From: Oxyruncus cristatus
Lineage: Eukaryota; Chordata; Aves; Passeriformes; Cotingidae
DNA: 64,000 nucleotides
Reading direction: 5' to 3'
Assembly (NCBI GenBank): GCA_013399855.1
Contig: VXAY01004719.1
Span: forward strand, 662,918 to 726,917
Positions within the stretch are counted from its first letter, which is position 1. Each line of letters begins with the position of its first letter. The notes beneath the pieces were generated by a model. That model did not search any database. It worked only from the letters and a program-made list of their open reading frames with translations, and was not told where the DNA came from. Positions 12,901 through 27,900 of this stretch are shown piece after piece. The position numbers and the translations under genes were made by a program.

Positions 12901-15900
12901 TAGTCTCTGGCTTTCTTAGATGTCCACTGGACTATTTGCCGCATAGAAAATGGGTGCTACTGCAGTAGTTAAGACTTGTCTCAGGGACAGTGAAAGTCAA
13001 ACACAAAGCTGTCAACAAAACTTGATTCTAATGTGTTGCTTTAGACTTTTTTTCCCCTTCTGCCCACTAAGGCTTTCAGTTTTTTCTTATTTTATTGTCT
13101 CCTCCCCCCCACATTCTTTATCCTTCGGAGAGTTAAATGATTCCACTTCTGAAGCTCATCTGCCTTGCATATAAATATTCTTATTTACAGCTGAGAACTC
13201 TTGCTCAAGCTGTTAAAATTATACTCTTTAGATGTGCGTTAAACTTCTAGTTGTAAGAACTTAATCTGTTCTTTCGGTGCCTATTTTAAACTTTATTCTC
13301 TGATACGTGCTCGACTCTTGCCCTGCCTTTAAACCTTCTTATTTTATGAATACTTTCTTCTCTTTTCCCCATCTGCTATTTGCATACTGATTATATGAAA
13401 TCGCATTAGAACATGTTGCCTGTGGAGTCTTTGCTTTTTTAAGAAGGTATTTGTTCAGCAGGCTAAAGGGGAAAATGGGTTTTGTACTATGAAAAAGAAA
13501 CAGCCAAAATACCATGTAAAATACAGCTGCTTCTTCAGGCTTCCTTTAGAGTAAAGTTGTTTACTCTAATGCAGCATTTTTCCCTTTGTAGAAAGAGTCT
13601 TCACGAGGAAGACATAGAGAAAAGGAGGATATCAAAATCACAAAGGAGCGAACACCAGAAAGTGAAGAGGAAAATGGGGATTGGGAAACAAATAGAGAAG
13701 GTAAGTATAATGAAACTAACTGCCAGTGCTTCAAAGAATTGTGAGATTACCTGTGCTGTATGTAAAGTGCTTAAAAATTTGGTTTCTAAGCAGAGTACTT
13801 TGATGCAGCAGCCATTAATTATTAATTTAATTTTTTTTGGAGGTGAGCAAAGGAGTTATCTGAGTTGGACTGCTACAATAGTTAAACCACCTTACTTTAA
13901 AAACGTGGGTTTTTAATTTATTTTGCTATTTTGACTCCTCAGACAAAAAAAAAAAAAAAACATTTAGATCACTAGTTAAATCCAAGTTGCATCCAAAGTA
14001 ATTTTGGAACTGCTCAGTCTGATGGGAAGAGTGTAACTCCTTTGAATTCAGAAGTCAGCAGGATTTTTGGGTAATTAGTAATGGTGTGAACTGTCTCATT
14101 AACAAGGGCTCCATTAGAATAACAACAGTTGAAGGTAGCAGTTGAGCTATTTATATTCTGAAAACACTTGAAAAATGCTGAAGGTCTTGCATTACCTTCT
14201 GTGGTCACTTTTGTATGGGTTGGTGGGGTTTTGGTTTGTTTTTTTTAATACTTACAAGGTGATTTCATGGTCCTTGTTGATAATACTCATGCCTTTACTG
14301 TGTCAGCAGTTTTCTTTCCTAAGTTTTGCTTGAGCCCAAGTTCACCTCACAGTGAAGTTGCAGCAGCTTGTAATAAATTGTGGTGTCGCTGTAGTTTCGT
14401 GTTAGTGTTTCAGAAGTAGTTACAATATTGTAAGAAAAGATGGCAGTTCTGGTCCCTTCTGAGGTAATTCAGATATAATGAATGTCTTTGCAATAAAGTA
14501 TACTGCAAGTTGTAGGATGGAGCTCCCTGTAAATTTCATTAACTAGGTAGCTTTTCAATACTCTGTGCTGTAAGTGTTGCAAATACTGTTTTGCTATGTC
14601 TTGAGCACAATACTTGAATGGAAGAGTAGCCATAATAAATTTTCACTCCTTTGTAAATTTTTTTTTTACATGATTTAATAAAAATTGATTTATGACGTGT
14701 TTCCCTGGAAATAAAATCTAAGTCAAAAAAGTTAGGAACATAAAAACAACAAGTTCTGTATAAACATATAGTATGAATGTTCTAAGTCTTAGATACTGAG
14801 ACTTTTAGCTCGAGAATTTAATTTTTTTTTTCAAAGCAGTGGTCGATCACTGGTATGTGGATGAAGTAGAATTATTGTCTGTTAAGTTCTAGTGAGTACT
14901 ATATAAGAAGACAGACAGACTGGGAAAGAACCTGTGCTGTTAGGAACTGCACCTTTCTCTAAACTGTTCCCATTCATTCACGATACACGAAGGGAATTTG
15001 TAGACTGAGTTTAGTTACTGCAAAACCTTTTGTATAGTTCCTGTGCGTAGGAAAGGAGTGAAAGCTAGTAACTTTTTAATGAAGTCATTTTTTTTGACAC
15101 ATTTTCTTTAAGTGCTTTTTGAGCATTAGACTTAAATAGCCATAACCAAAACAAGAAATGTCAACAGAGTGAGTAAACTCAATTTTCAGTAATATTTCTG
15201 TTGCAAGGTTGAAAGCATATGATATTAACTGGCCACGACTTAATGAAAAAATGAGATTTTTTGAGGTTTTTTTGATGTGAAAACCAAACAGTGATAATGT
15301 TTTAAAACCAGATACAAACTTCTCAAGTGTATGTTTATCTGATGAGAGAGTTAGTACAGACCTTATTTTAAAAATCAGTGTGTAATGTAATTAAGTGTAT
15401 CAATTGCTTGAAGATACTGTATTAAATAAAACCCACTAGTATCATGCATCGATATTTATATCTCTTTCATGTAAGATTTGTCAGTTAAGTAGTGTTCTGC
15501 GTATTTTTTGTCTCTGTGAAGGCACACTGTTTTAGGGTTTTTTGTAATTTAAATATAAATAAGTGGTTTACTATGTTTCCCTTGCTACCAGCCTCATAAT
15601 TGATGAACATCCCATGAAGAAAGTTGGAGTGCTCTTTTTAATGAAGTTTAAGAGTTCAACTGCAGGTTTTATGGAACTAACTCAAGTTATTTCAGGTTTG
15701 CACATGTAATTGGAGAAGAGATTTGACTTTACTCTATTGATCCATTTGTACGGTGCTTAAAAGTCATGGAAATATTTATGCTTGGCATCCAGTATGCTAA
15801 ATATTATTTTTATTTATTTAAAATGAAATTATTTGTTAATCTGTTCACTTTTTTTTTTTAATAAAGACTCTGATAATGGAGATGTTAATTATGATTATGA

Positions 15901-18900
15901 TCATGAGCTGTCTTTGGAAATGAAGCGCCAAAAGATTCAGAGAGAACTCATGAAATTGGAACAAGAAAACATGGAGAAACGAGAGGAAATAGTAATTAAA
16001 AAAGAGGTTTGTATTATGTTAATGTGAAATAAAAAGGACAAGTCATCAGCCACTTGATAGGTTTCTGATTGTTTCCTGGGAGACTTAAGCTTCCTGGGCT
16101 ACAAATGCACTGTTGTGTTACATAAGAGTAAATAACTGGCACCTATGTAATTAGGAGGTGACTTAGGTATTAGGAGTGAGTATCCAGTAAATCATCCAGC
16201 ACAATAACCATGTCTTCTCCTTTGTGAAGTCAGCTGTTAAAAAATACATAGGATTTAATGCATTTTAATGATACAAAACTAGTAAGACCTTAAACAGAGA
16301 AGACATGTAAAAGAAAACACAAGGCATTTGCCAGTCTCCTTTTCCAGCATGCCTTGTAGTAACAGAGTAAAGTAGAGTGAGAGCTGCAAGTGTTAGAAAC
16401 CCTAAAATTTTGGGAAAGATAAAAAAAAAATCATCTGAGGGTGTCTTTCAGGCAAATTTGAGTGTTTCGTGTAAGCATACTGATTTAAAACTTTTAGTTA
16501 CAGTTTTTGTAATGTATTGCAGGGTGCATCACCTTCTCTTCCTCCACACTTTATCTGTTGTCTTTCTTTCATGGGGTTTTTTGCAAATAATGTGGTTAGT
16601 TTATTTGAGGTAGAGGTGTACATGGTTAAGATCTCAGATACAGACTTACTGTATTTATATATTTGACACATATATCAGCATACAGTTACACTTTGGAGCA
16701 TTAATATGTTATTGGTTAATTACATTCTTTTCCTCAAGATTTCTCCAGAGGTGGTTAGATCTAAATTATCACCATCATCACGAAAGTCTAGCAAATCTCC
16801 AAAACGAAGATCCAGTCCCAAATCATCCTCTTCAACTAGTAAGAAAGAGAAGAAAGCATCTACTGTATCTTCACCACTTTTGGATCAGCAGAGGTCAGTA
16901 TGTAGATGCATCTTGCAAGAGAGTGAGAACAGAGAACCACACTGATAATTGTTACCAGGATTTTCATAATTAGTATGTTTTCCATTTTCCTTGTTTTCAG
17001 TGCCCTTGATTATATAACTTTAGGGCAACATCTCTAAATTTTGTGTTGTGAATCATCTTGTGCAGAAAATTGTTACGTGGATGTCATTGTCAGTTGATTA
17101 ATTTTCTGGTTTACAGGCAGATTTTTTCTTTTTGAATGTCCAGAGTCTCTGGGAGGTGAGGGAGGTGATGAATATAAACCATTAAAAAATGGGAAGCACT
17201 TTCATTTGAAATGCTGCAGCCTCTCTAAACTGAAGTGAAATGTTTAAAATCTGAACAACTGCACATTCTGTTGGTATTGCATATTACTGTTCAAGAATAA
17301 TGTTTGACTTTCAAGGCTGGGAATTTCTCAGAATTCAGGAGGGCATAAGAAGTGATGAGTGTGTGGGGGAGGGAAAAATTAAAGATAAAGATATGTAAAA
17401 ATCATGGGATTTGAATTGAGTGCCGTGCTGCCAAAATAAGTCTCCAAAACCTGTTTTTAAGTTCTTGCTTAGGAAGGCCACAGTACCTTTTGAATCACTG
17501 TTTGCAACTTTTAGACAGGAAAGGAATTACTGAAGCAGTATAACCAGACATCTGCATTTGCTAAGCAAAAATTCCCTTTAAAATAGGGACGAAACAATTT
17601 TATTTCTGCTACAGGAATGTAACAGCATGTGCTGCTATGGTACTGACATTCAGGATGCAATGAGACCTAGTTGATAGGGTTAATCTTAGATTATATGGAA
17701 AATATACACTATTTCATATTGTGAGATGCATATCCAAAAGTATTTGGATACTTTATCCTGTGCTGACATTAAATTGAACACAAAATCACTTGAACAACAC
17801 ATATTACGTGGTTGGGGTATTGCATTGCAGAAATGGAGACTAAAAACAGCCAAGGTATTCTATAGAGTTTTTGTTCTCTAAGGTGTGCAGTTCGTGTATA
17901 AGGGTATTTTGTCTTTGAAAACTGGTTCTGTCTGAATGTGAGCAATTCAGCAATTCCTATTTTTGTTCACTTGCTTCAGAAATAAAGATTATAAATGGAA
18001 GAGGTCAACGTAAATTTTTACCATCGCTATTCACTCTTCAGTAAAGTACAGCTATTGAACACTGCTTGCTAATGGAGTTGGTGAATCCTATCCAAAAGCT
18101 TCAAAGTCTTTTATGTTATAACTTTCCTGCCAACATCTGAGAAATTATTGCTTGAAATAGTTGTCAGTTTCTTATTTTTTGCTCTCCTCCATGCCCCCCC
18201 GTTAATTTATCTCTAGGAGTTCTAAAAGTAACCAGAGTAAAAAGAAAGGTCCTCGTACCCCTAGTCCTCCTCCTCCAGTACAAGAGGAAACTCCCCTGGG
18301 GAAAAAACACAAAGAAAAACATAAAACAAAAGAACGTTCAGAAGAAAAGGCAAGGGAGGTGAAAGAGAGAGGGCGTGACTTCGAAAGGCACAAGGAGAAA
18401 AAAGAGAAGCAGAGGTAAGTTATGTTGCATTATTAGCTTTTAACTGTAACATAAACCTTGCTTTTAAAGCTATCTTTTACAGAACGCTGCATAACAAGGG
18501 GGTTACACCTGCTTTGCCAACAACATTTTAGTACTCTTTAAATGTTTCAAGTGGATTATATAGATGAATTGATAGACTATAACAGATGGGTAGGTTTTAA
18601 TTACATAACATAGTAAGTTTGTAAAATGCCCTTTTCAAAGATTCATTACTTCTCAGGAGGTTGGACCTTCACCAATGTAGCGGGTCATTTGCCAAAATCT
18701 TTATCAAAGTCATCCACTTGTCTGATTGCCTGCTTTTCTGAAATCTTAGAGGACTATTATCTTTATAAATTGGCAGTGGTATGTTTAGACTCTCCCTAAT
18801 CTTCAGTAGGTTAAAGTATGCCTGAAGTAGTCAAAGACTACTGGGATTTTGAAATTGCTTCACTTTTGGATGTATACATATTTATATATTAACAAAAATG

Positions 18901-21900
18901 GTGGACTGCTATGACTGTTCGTATAATTTTCTGAAGCATAAGCATCCATTTAAGTTGAAAGATAAATAATATTTTTTGTTTTACCGTATTCTAGTTTTGT
19001 ATTTCACAGTCCAGCATAGCAGGAAATTTAGTGCCTATTTTGCATTCTTTAGTTTTGCTAGCTTAAGTTAATTTCTTATGTGAAATTATAGATGGAACAA
19101 ATGATTCTATAAAATAGTTCCTGATAGTGTAATCACAGATTCTGTCTTGGAGGTGTTTGTAGTTTCTCAGAAATGTACTAATGCCATATTACACCTGTTA
19201 AACAAGCTGCTGTTTATGTTTCTCAGGGATCCTTCTGAAAGCTCCCGTAGACAGAAGCGTTCTCCTAGTCCTGCAGATCATTCTGGCAGTAATTCTTCCC
19301 CTTCCAGGGAGTATTCACCACCTGCTGCAAGGAGAAGGCAAACCTCCCGAGCTCCAGCGAAGTCAACCACTCACAAGCATAACTTCTCACCCTCTCGCAG
19401 GTGGGAGGTCAATTGCATGGATTTTATTTCCCTTAGTACTAGTTTGGAGACTTCCTCTGTTGGTTTGACTACTTGTTTATATGTATCTGTTGTGAATATG
19501 TTTGTGCCTCAAACACTTGAACTCTGAGACTAGGGTTTTTTTGCCAAGTTACTACACTGAGGGTACCTGTCATGTCAAGAACACAAGTCATGGTGCAGAC
19601 TTCTATTTATCGGTTCCTCTCAAATGTTTTGTCTTCAGCTAAAATCTCAGAAGTCTGATATGAGACAGAGGCCGCCTGTGATTCTCTGGGAACTTTTTTT
19701 CCCCCCACACCTTCCCCCTGGCTCTTCTCTTCTTTCTTGAGAAGCAGGCACAATTGGCTAAACAGTATAATATAAAGCTTCTTGCAGGAAGCTTTAGGGA
19801 AGATATCATGCTGCTAGTTCTAGGGACTTAAAAAAAAATTATTTACCACCCAATAAAAAGAATGGAGCAGACTCCTTATTTTCACCTGAAAGAGTGTAAG
19901 CTTAGGTTTAGAATGGCAGTGCTAAACAGTACTGTAATCTTATGCTTGAGTAACAGAAAGGGAGACATTCTTGCTTTCTGCACTTCTGGAGGGAAGCTCC
20001 AGATGTCCTAGTATCTGCATACTGATAGAATAAGCAAAATAAAACCCATCCATTCAGCAATCCTGAGTTGTAAGCAAGCTCTTTTGCTGCTGTGGTGACT
20101 CAGTTCAGCTGGAACAACACTGACTTGTTTTAAGCTAGATGTCACTGATGGACATTTTCTATAATTGGATTCTTTATAGGGAAGACAGTAGAGCAGCTCA
20201 TTCCCCCTGCAGCTGGCAGTAGTACAGAGTCTGAAAAATACCTCTTCAGTACTTTTTCTCTGGGTTTTTTTGCTAACTCTCAGGTCTAACTGACTTATTC
20301 CACTGTCCTGGTTTCATCTGGGATAGAGTTAATTTTCATCCTAGTAGCTGCTTACAGTGCTGGGTTTTGGATTTAGCGTGAGAATAATGTTGATAGCACA
20401 CTGATGTTTTATTTGTTGCTAAGTAGTACTCACTCTTCAGTTCCACACACTCTGCCAGTGCACAAAATGCACTATTTTGCTCATCATTGCCTGCTTCTAT
20501 CAAGTGTTGTGCAAGGGAATGTTAAGCAGAGAAGATAAATGGGCCTTCCACTAGAAGCAGGAAAGGATATTTTAAATGTTTTGTCTTCTTACCATTGAAA
20601 GCCTTCCATGCAAGCCAATTTTACTAACCCCATGTTTCAAAACAATGGTTTGTTGGGGAAAAGCAAATGTAGTCTTAGTTTAAAGACAGTAAGTCATGCA
20701 GGTCTGCTGGATTCTGTTAGTCATGCCTGATCCTGACAAAATTTTACTTTAAGTGCTCTGGAAAATTTTGTATGAGTTCTCTAAACTGACAAGTCCGAAA
20801 TGCTTCAACAATCAAGTCAAGGTGCTTTCTTTAGTGAATATATCTGGTTTTGTAATAGAATCTGCGTTGTCTTTTACACAAAAAGGACATCCTTACAGAC
20901 TTGGGTTCCTACCTCAGGTTGCCAGTGATTTCACTTGGTATTCTTTTCCCAAAGCTTTGCTCCTTGGATCTGGATGTTTATTTGAAGTCACCAAACTGTA
21001 CAGGACATTCAAAAGCTGGGACTTAAAATTAAGCAGAATTTTTGGAGATGTGTTGTCTGTGTGTGGCTTTTCTAACTCCTCCTCTTCTCTTTTTAGTCTC
21101 TGGAGTTTGGTGAAGTGGGAGGGAGTTGAGAGTTAAGGGCAATGCATATTTCATGAGAAAAAGATACTTGCAAGTTACTTTGATGCTGATAAGGGGGGAA
21201 AAAACCCTCTACTGAGCCCAAAGACTAGAAGTGTGCCTTTGTCCACATTAGACTGTGCATGGGATAACATATTATGAGGAGATTTGTTTGCTGTTGTGTA
21301 AATGATATTTAATTAAGTGATGGGATTTTGAAGATCAGAGACATTCCATGTACTTTTTATTCTATCAGGTACAAGTTTTCCCTGTTAGAGTAAACATTCA
21401 CATTTGCTAAAATTTTAAGTAGCTGTGCGTATGTTTTTTCTGGATCCAAGTCTGAACTGGTTGAAGGTCGATGCATATAATAGAAGACGTCAGAAGTGTG
21501 TAAGAAGGAGACTACTGTTGCTTTCGAAAAAAATTAAATGCTGTTGTAAACAAAAATTCCTCTTAGTGACACTGTAAAAGTTATCTGCCTAATTTTACTA
21601 TGAACTCCAAAAAGCATTTTATGCTGAAGAAAACAGTGGTTCTTGGTTTGAGGATGGGGGGGAAAATAATGGTTTTTTTTCTGACTCCTCCCTCTCTTCC
21701 CCAGGAAAGCATTCTGGTAGCTATGTAATATAATTTTGATTGGACAAGTTGTTCTTGAATATTAAATAATAATAATTTAAAGATATGCATATTTTGGAGG
21801 TGTATCCACAGCAACCTAGAGGGAAAACTGGTTTGATGTTTTGTAGAAACATCAGAGGATAGAGAATAGGCAAATTATTTTAATTGCTTTTTTGTATGGT

Positions 21901-24900
21901 ATGTTAAGAACCTTTCAAGTCAAATAATTACACACATGCCTCTTCTAACTCTTCCTTGCAGATCTGCTTCCCCATCAGGTCAGCATCATTCTCCCATATC
22001 CTCCAGACATCATTCCTCTTCTTCGCAGTCAGGTTCCTCTGTTCAAAGACATTCTCCTTCCCCACACCGCAAAAGAACTCCTTCTCCATCCTATCAAAGG
22101 ACAGCTTCCACGCCTGCAAGGCGATCATCTTCTCCCTATCCCCCACACTCTTCCTCCCCACCTCAGAGGAAGCGAAGTCCTTCAAGACACCGATCTCCTG
22201 GAAGAGAAAAGGGAAGACACGATCGCGATCGGACTTCCCAGTCTCACGATAGGCGCCATGAAAGGCGGGATGGTATGAATAAAAAATGGCTCTTCAGAAT
22301 AATTTTTATTTGTTGGCAAATAGCATTTTGAAATTTGATTTTCAAATTGCAGCATTGCCTGCACCCATCCCAGTGGCTAGGGGTGAAGAAAATACTAGCT
22401 GTACTTACTCTTCCTGTGCTGGTGGTGCTGTTTTCAGGGACACTGCATAGGAGTATTCCTGATAGGACTACTTATGTAGGCTCGACTGATTGTAAAGATA
22501 CTGTAGGTCTCTATCTAGGTCATTCTTATGTAATGCAGTGGAGGTGTAGTTTGGTAAGAGGTTTTCTCAGCAGGATGCTCATAAGTAACTATTACTCTTT
22601 TCTGCCCAAATCCAGTACTCACTGATTGCTCTGTCTATTGTCTTTTTAATTGACATCAAATGAGGTGTGTGCAAAGAAACAGTCATTCCCTTGGGAAATC
22701 TGTAAAACTGGTGGAGCAATATGTGATGAGCAAACATGCTGTTTCTCTCAGGAGACATTACAAAGATCACATATGTCAGCTTTATTTTAGACTGGCTCTA
22801 AACTTACGTTGCTGTAGTAGTAGTATTATAAATATGTAATTAAAAAAACCCAAACAAACTTTAGCAGGGCATTGAGACCTTGCAGGTGGTTTAAATATAG
22901 CACAAATTTTCTGAAAGTGTGTGTGTATGTGTGTAGAAAACAAGAGGAACGTGTGATTGGAAAAGTAATGATATTACCTTAAAGTTATTGAAGTATGCTT
23001 ACTCTTTAGTATGTTTAAATTTTTTTTAATTATCTTACTGTCCTTTGAACAGTCAGATCTTTGTAGAGATTTGAATTCACAGTAAGATTTTAAAGCTTAC
23101 TGAATGTGTAGATAGATATCCAACATGATCTTCTCCGATTTACATACTAATTTTGATTCACTGCGTGTGATAAGTATTTTTTACTATATTATTTTAGTGT
23201 TGTGTGCTAAATTTTTGCTTGCTCCGATCAAGCTAGATGTATAACATTCTTTTAAACATTTTACAGAAACTAGAGGGAAAAGAGAAAAAGAAAGAGAAAC
23301 AAGAGATGACCGTGATTATGACCAAGAGCAGAGTACCTCCAGGGATCATAGAGATGACAGAGAGTCTCGTGATGGAAGAGATCGGAGGGACACAAGAGAC
23401 AACAGAGATCGGAGGGAGCCAAGGGAATCCAGAGATACTCGAGACTCCAGAGATACGAGGGATTATAGCAGAGATACCAAAGACAGTCGTGATCAGAGAG
23501 ACTCACGCTCCACACGGGATTCCCATGACTATAGAGACAGAGAGAGTCGTGATGCCCATAAAAAGGATGACCAGTATCAAGAGGACTTGCGCAGCTATGG
23601 AAGATCCCATGGCAGAGAGGAGAGCTCTCGTGCTGAAACAAGGAATGATTCCAGAAGCGACTCCAGAAATGAGAGCAGAAGTGATAGAACTGGCAGGAGT
23701 CGAGGCAGAGGGCCAGAATTATCTGACAAAGGTATTGTATAATTTAAAAAATTCACGTGTCCCTATCATTGGAGATTGAATATTTGCATTCATACTGCCT
23801 TGTTTAATATTTGATATGGAAGCCAGATAGTTCAAGCTTTCAAAATTTTGTTCAATTCTATTGCTGTTAAAACTACTATTGAAATTTATAGCACTTCTGT
23901 GTTCTCCATTCATTAAAGTGGCATAACATGGATTTTCTGCTATGCCATTTTAAAATAAACCCCAACCCTTACACCACTCTAATGTTTCTGCAACCTTGGG
24001 TTTTCCCCTGGGCAGTGGGTTTTTTGTCTTCTTTCAAAAGCAACCACATGTCTTAGGTACCTGAAAAATCACCTTTCACATGCACCTACCTCTCCGCCAC
24101 ACCCATCCACCCCTTCTTGACTGATCCCTGGAAAAATGGGATTTTAATCTTTGGCAGTATTTTTGGAAGTCTGATGCACTTTAAAAAATAGTTTCACTTA
24201 CCACCTTTTAATCATTCTGTAATACATTTTGCTTTTTCAGCGTATTGTGACATTTTCATTAGGGAGATGACATACTATTTTTACAGGAAAAGGGATCTCT
24301 ACTTTCTCTGATTATTCTTGCTGTGGTATCTGCAAGCTTACATCCTGCTCAGAATAAATGTGAACTGGCTTTTGGACTGTTACATTTCCAGTCAAGAGAC
24401 CTTGTACTATGACCAGGGACTGGTGATTTAGAAAGTCTTGATTTTACAGTTTGAAAATAAGAACTTTACAATTAAAACATGAAATTTGAGTTGTTACTTG
24501 AGTTTGATGCTACCATCCCTGTCCATGAACTGCTAATTCAAGTTTATTAGATATTACTGCTTTAGTTGGTATAAATATCAGTGGATTTCCTTACATGTGG
24601 ACGCTCATGTTTTATGTTGCTACATCTCTATTAGGGAGTCGAGGGACTAGAGGATCCCAGGCTGATGGTCACAGCAGTAGTGGCAACTACCATGACAGCT
24701 GGGAATCAAGGAGTAGCTATGCTGATCGGGATCGCTATGACAGTCGAGATCAAGCAAGGGATTCCTCCTTTGAAAGAAGACATGGTGAAAGGGATAGGCG
24801 TGACAACAGAGAAAGAGGTATTCTAATGTACATTTTTACACGTACATCTGTAGTCAAATGTATATGTATAAATGTGTATTTTTCTCTCTCCCTACTTTTT

Positions 24901-27900
24901 CCTTTCTTGTTCTTTCTCCACATCACTGATTCATAAATAACTCATTTGACACCACACACTGACACTAGTCCTATCCTTGATACAAGTTAACTTCTGTATT
25001 AAGATCTTCCATTGGCAATGTATGCATGAATACTGTGTCCTTTCTCCCTATGACTAGATTTTGGAACCTTCTGTGTTTATTCATCCAAGTAGTCTTTAAA
25101 CAAACTATGTTCTTCAAGGGTTTTCATTGCTTTGAATGGGTTGTGTTTCTCTGTGATTGGTACCTAAGTTCTCTGATATGTAAGGAATCTTTTTAGTGTG
25201 AGTTCTAAATGCAAGCTTGCAAAGTTGAACTGTCTTTCTTCAACTAGGGCAAATATGTAAGAGTTCCAAACAACCACTGAAAAAGCACTTAAAAAAGTGA
25301 AGTCATGTAAGAAGTGCTGACTATGCACATCTAATTGTCTGATACACTTGCAGTATTTGATTCATATAAGACTTTCATATAGATGTTTTGTCAACAAAAC
25401 TGACATAACAAATAGGAGTTACAGGACTTCTTTATAAAATCTAATACTTAGTATGCACTGAAAAGATTCCTTACGTATCAGAGAACTTAGGTACCAATAA
25501 AAATCTATCTCAATCTTTCTCAGAATGACAAATGTTATAGACACCATTAAAAGAATGTGAAGCCTGTTCAGCGAACCGATTGCATGGATTGATGATTTCC
25601 GTTTTTAAAAAAGAAGTGTTATATTCATGGCAGAAATGTCACTGAAGTTGGCTTTTAATTTTACCTGGTAACAGGGGAGCACTAGATCATTGTTAATTCA
25701 CTCAGAGATGAAAATTGATTACACTGATGGAAAAGCACGTTTTATTGATTCAGTCCTGTCCAAACTCCTCTTACTCCTGCCTGGTGGACATTGTCTCAAT
25801 TTACTGCAAAGTGCACTTTCAGCCTCAGAGTAATGGACTGAAAAATACCAACCTCTGTTCATGCCATTTTTTGCTCTTTTTTAAAGTTCTTTTAATATAT
25901 ATTGTAGGAAAATAGTTTTATTGATTGGTTGTGGCCCAAATAGTACTAACATGGGCATAGAAATTAGTATGAAGTGGTCAAAACTTAGAGAAAAACTCAA
26001 AAAAATATACAAAATGTAATTAATAATATGTAGGTAAGTCTGTGGACAGTAAGTACAATTAGATAAATCAGATTGCATTGTCCTTCTGCATCAGTAATTT
26101 TCTGCATATGTTTAGTTTTCCCTCTGATTCTAATCTACTGTTTGAACAATGAAAAATTCAGATTCTAAAACTGCTAAGACTCTGCAGTGAATACATGTGA
26201 AAAATTTTAGCAGTTCTGCTTCCTGTATCTCATCCTTGCTTCTCTCTTTCTTGTGGGTTTGGTTGTGTATTTCTGTGCAGGGATCTCCTTCGGTGATGAG
26301 ATTATTTCTTATTTTGCAGAAGCTTTTACTATGTATTATAAATAGTTTGAGTACTTTTAAAGCACAACTCCTGCTAGGTTTAGAAAGTCAGATTTTTGTG
26401 CAGAAGTCTTAACATTTTGTATATATGTCATTCACAGCTTTTTGAGGTCTTATACCAGATTTGGAATCACTGAGTAATACAATAGTAATAACTAGGCTCT
26501 TAAACATATATTTATCTTTTGAAGCCGTCCAGAAAAATGTGGTAGAAAATAATTTTTTTTTTTTTGTAACTTTCAGAGGAAAGCTCACTCCCTAAATATT
26601 GAAAAATCTTTCCAAATTAGTTCTGCTTTTTGTCTTCTTTCCTCCCCAAAGGGAGTTTTAAAATTTCTGTAGGAGTTGCTTTTCAGTTTATGCAAGCCAA
26701 TATCTAGATTGCCAAAGCAAAAGGTCTTGTGTTTTTATTAGTATGGTGGAAGCGGTGTGTATCCCTTTAACACTTGCTAATCCAACCTGCTTCTCTTGGC
26801 AGACCAGAGGGCGAGCTCGCCGGTACGACATCAAGGACGAAGTGATGATCTCGAGCGTGATGAAAGAAGAGAAGAGCGAAGGGTGGACCGGTCTGATGAC
26901 AGGAGAGATGAAAGGGCCCGGGAGAGAGAGCGAGAAAGGGAGAGGGATCGAGAAAGGGAAAGAGAAAGAGACCGGGAAAGAGAAAGGGAGAAAGAAAGAG
27001 AATTGGAACGAGATCGTGCTCGGGAGCGGGAGAGGGAGAGAGAGCGGGACAAAGACAGGGATCGTGAGCGGGACCGAGACAGGGACCATGACAGGGAAAG
27101 GGAACGAGAGAGGGAGAGGGAGAAGGAGCGTGAGCGTGAGCGTGAGGAACGCGAAAGGGAGCGAGAACGAGAAAGAGATCGTGAGCGGGAACGCGAAAGG
27201 GAGAGAGGTCGAGACAGAGATAAAGAAAGAGACCGGCAGAGAGACTGGGATGACAAGGAAAAAGGAAGGGAAGACCGCAGGGATAAGAGAGAAGATATCC
27301 GAGAAGAAAGAAGCTCAAGAGATGTCCATGAGGAAAGAAAATCCAAGTGAGTGGATCCAAGTGTTACTTCAGTCAAAGGAAAAAGGAAAGGACAGTCTTT
27401 TACTATTGAATTCTCTAAGTTAGTAAACAGGGGAGTATCATAAGGAAGAAGCAATCCTGTGTATGCAGAGGCCTGATCTGGAGCCGTGTCTCCCCTGCAT
27501 CAGTGTGGCACATACTGGTGGCCCCCAAATCAGTAGCATGCTGGTGAAGTTAATGTGATGTTTCGTTAGTGCTGAATCATGGAGCTACTCAGTAGCTAAC
27601 AACGGTGTCAGACAATGTCATTTTCCCTTCTAAGTCTGCTTGCATGGTCTTGCCTTTAATAATGTAGGCATTCTTGGAAGCATAATAGAAGACTGGTACC
27701 TTTTGAAGCCTGAAAGTCAATTAGCAGTTAATTAGGTCGGGGTTTGTGGCTGTTCATCAGATTTCTCTGGAACATGCATTACCCTTTGCACTACTATATT
27801 TTCAATACCTGAAGGCTACTAGTGAAGGCCTGAACAATATCCCAGGTTCATGTTTGGTGCTGCCTTTAAGTGTGTAGCACTGATTTGCTCTTTTCTTTTT

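Noticed and set aside
26031..26040. TAG|GTAAGT in intron 11 as a recursive splice site
   Set aside because: The preceding sequence is A-rich, not pyrimidine-rich.
26688..27454. Long open frames on both strands over ZC3H13 exon 12 (up to 226 codons plus, 207 minus)
   Set aside because: They arise because the GA-rich tract lacks stop codons in most frames. Only the frame joined to exons 11 and 13 keeps conserved sequence.
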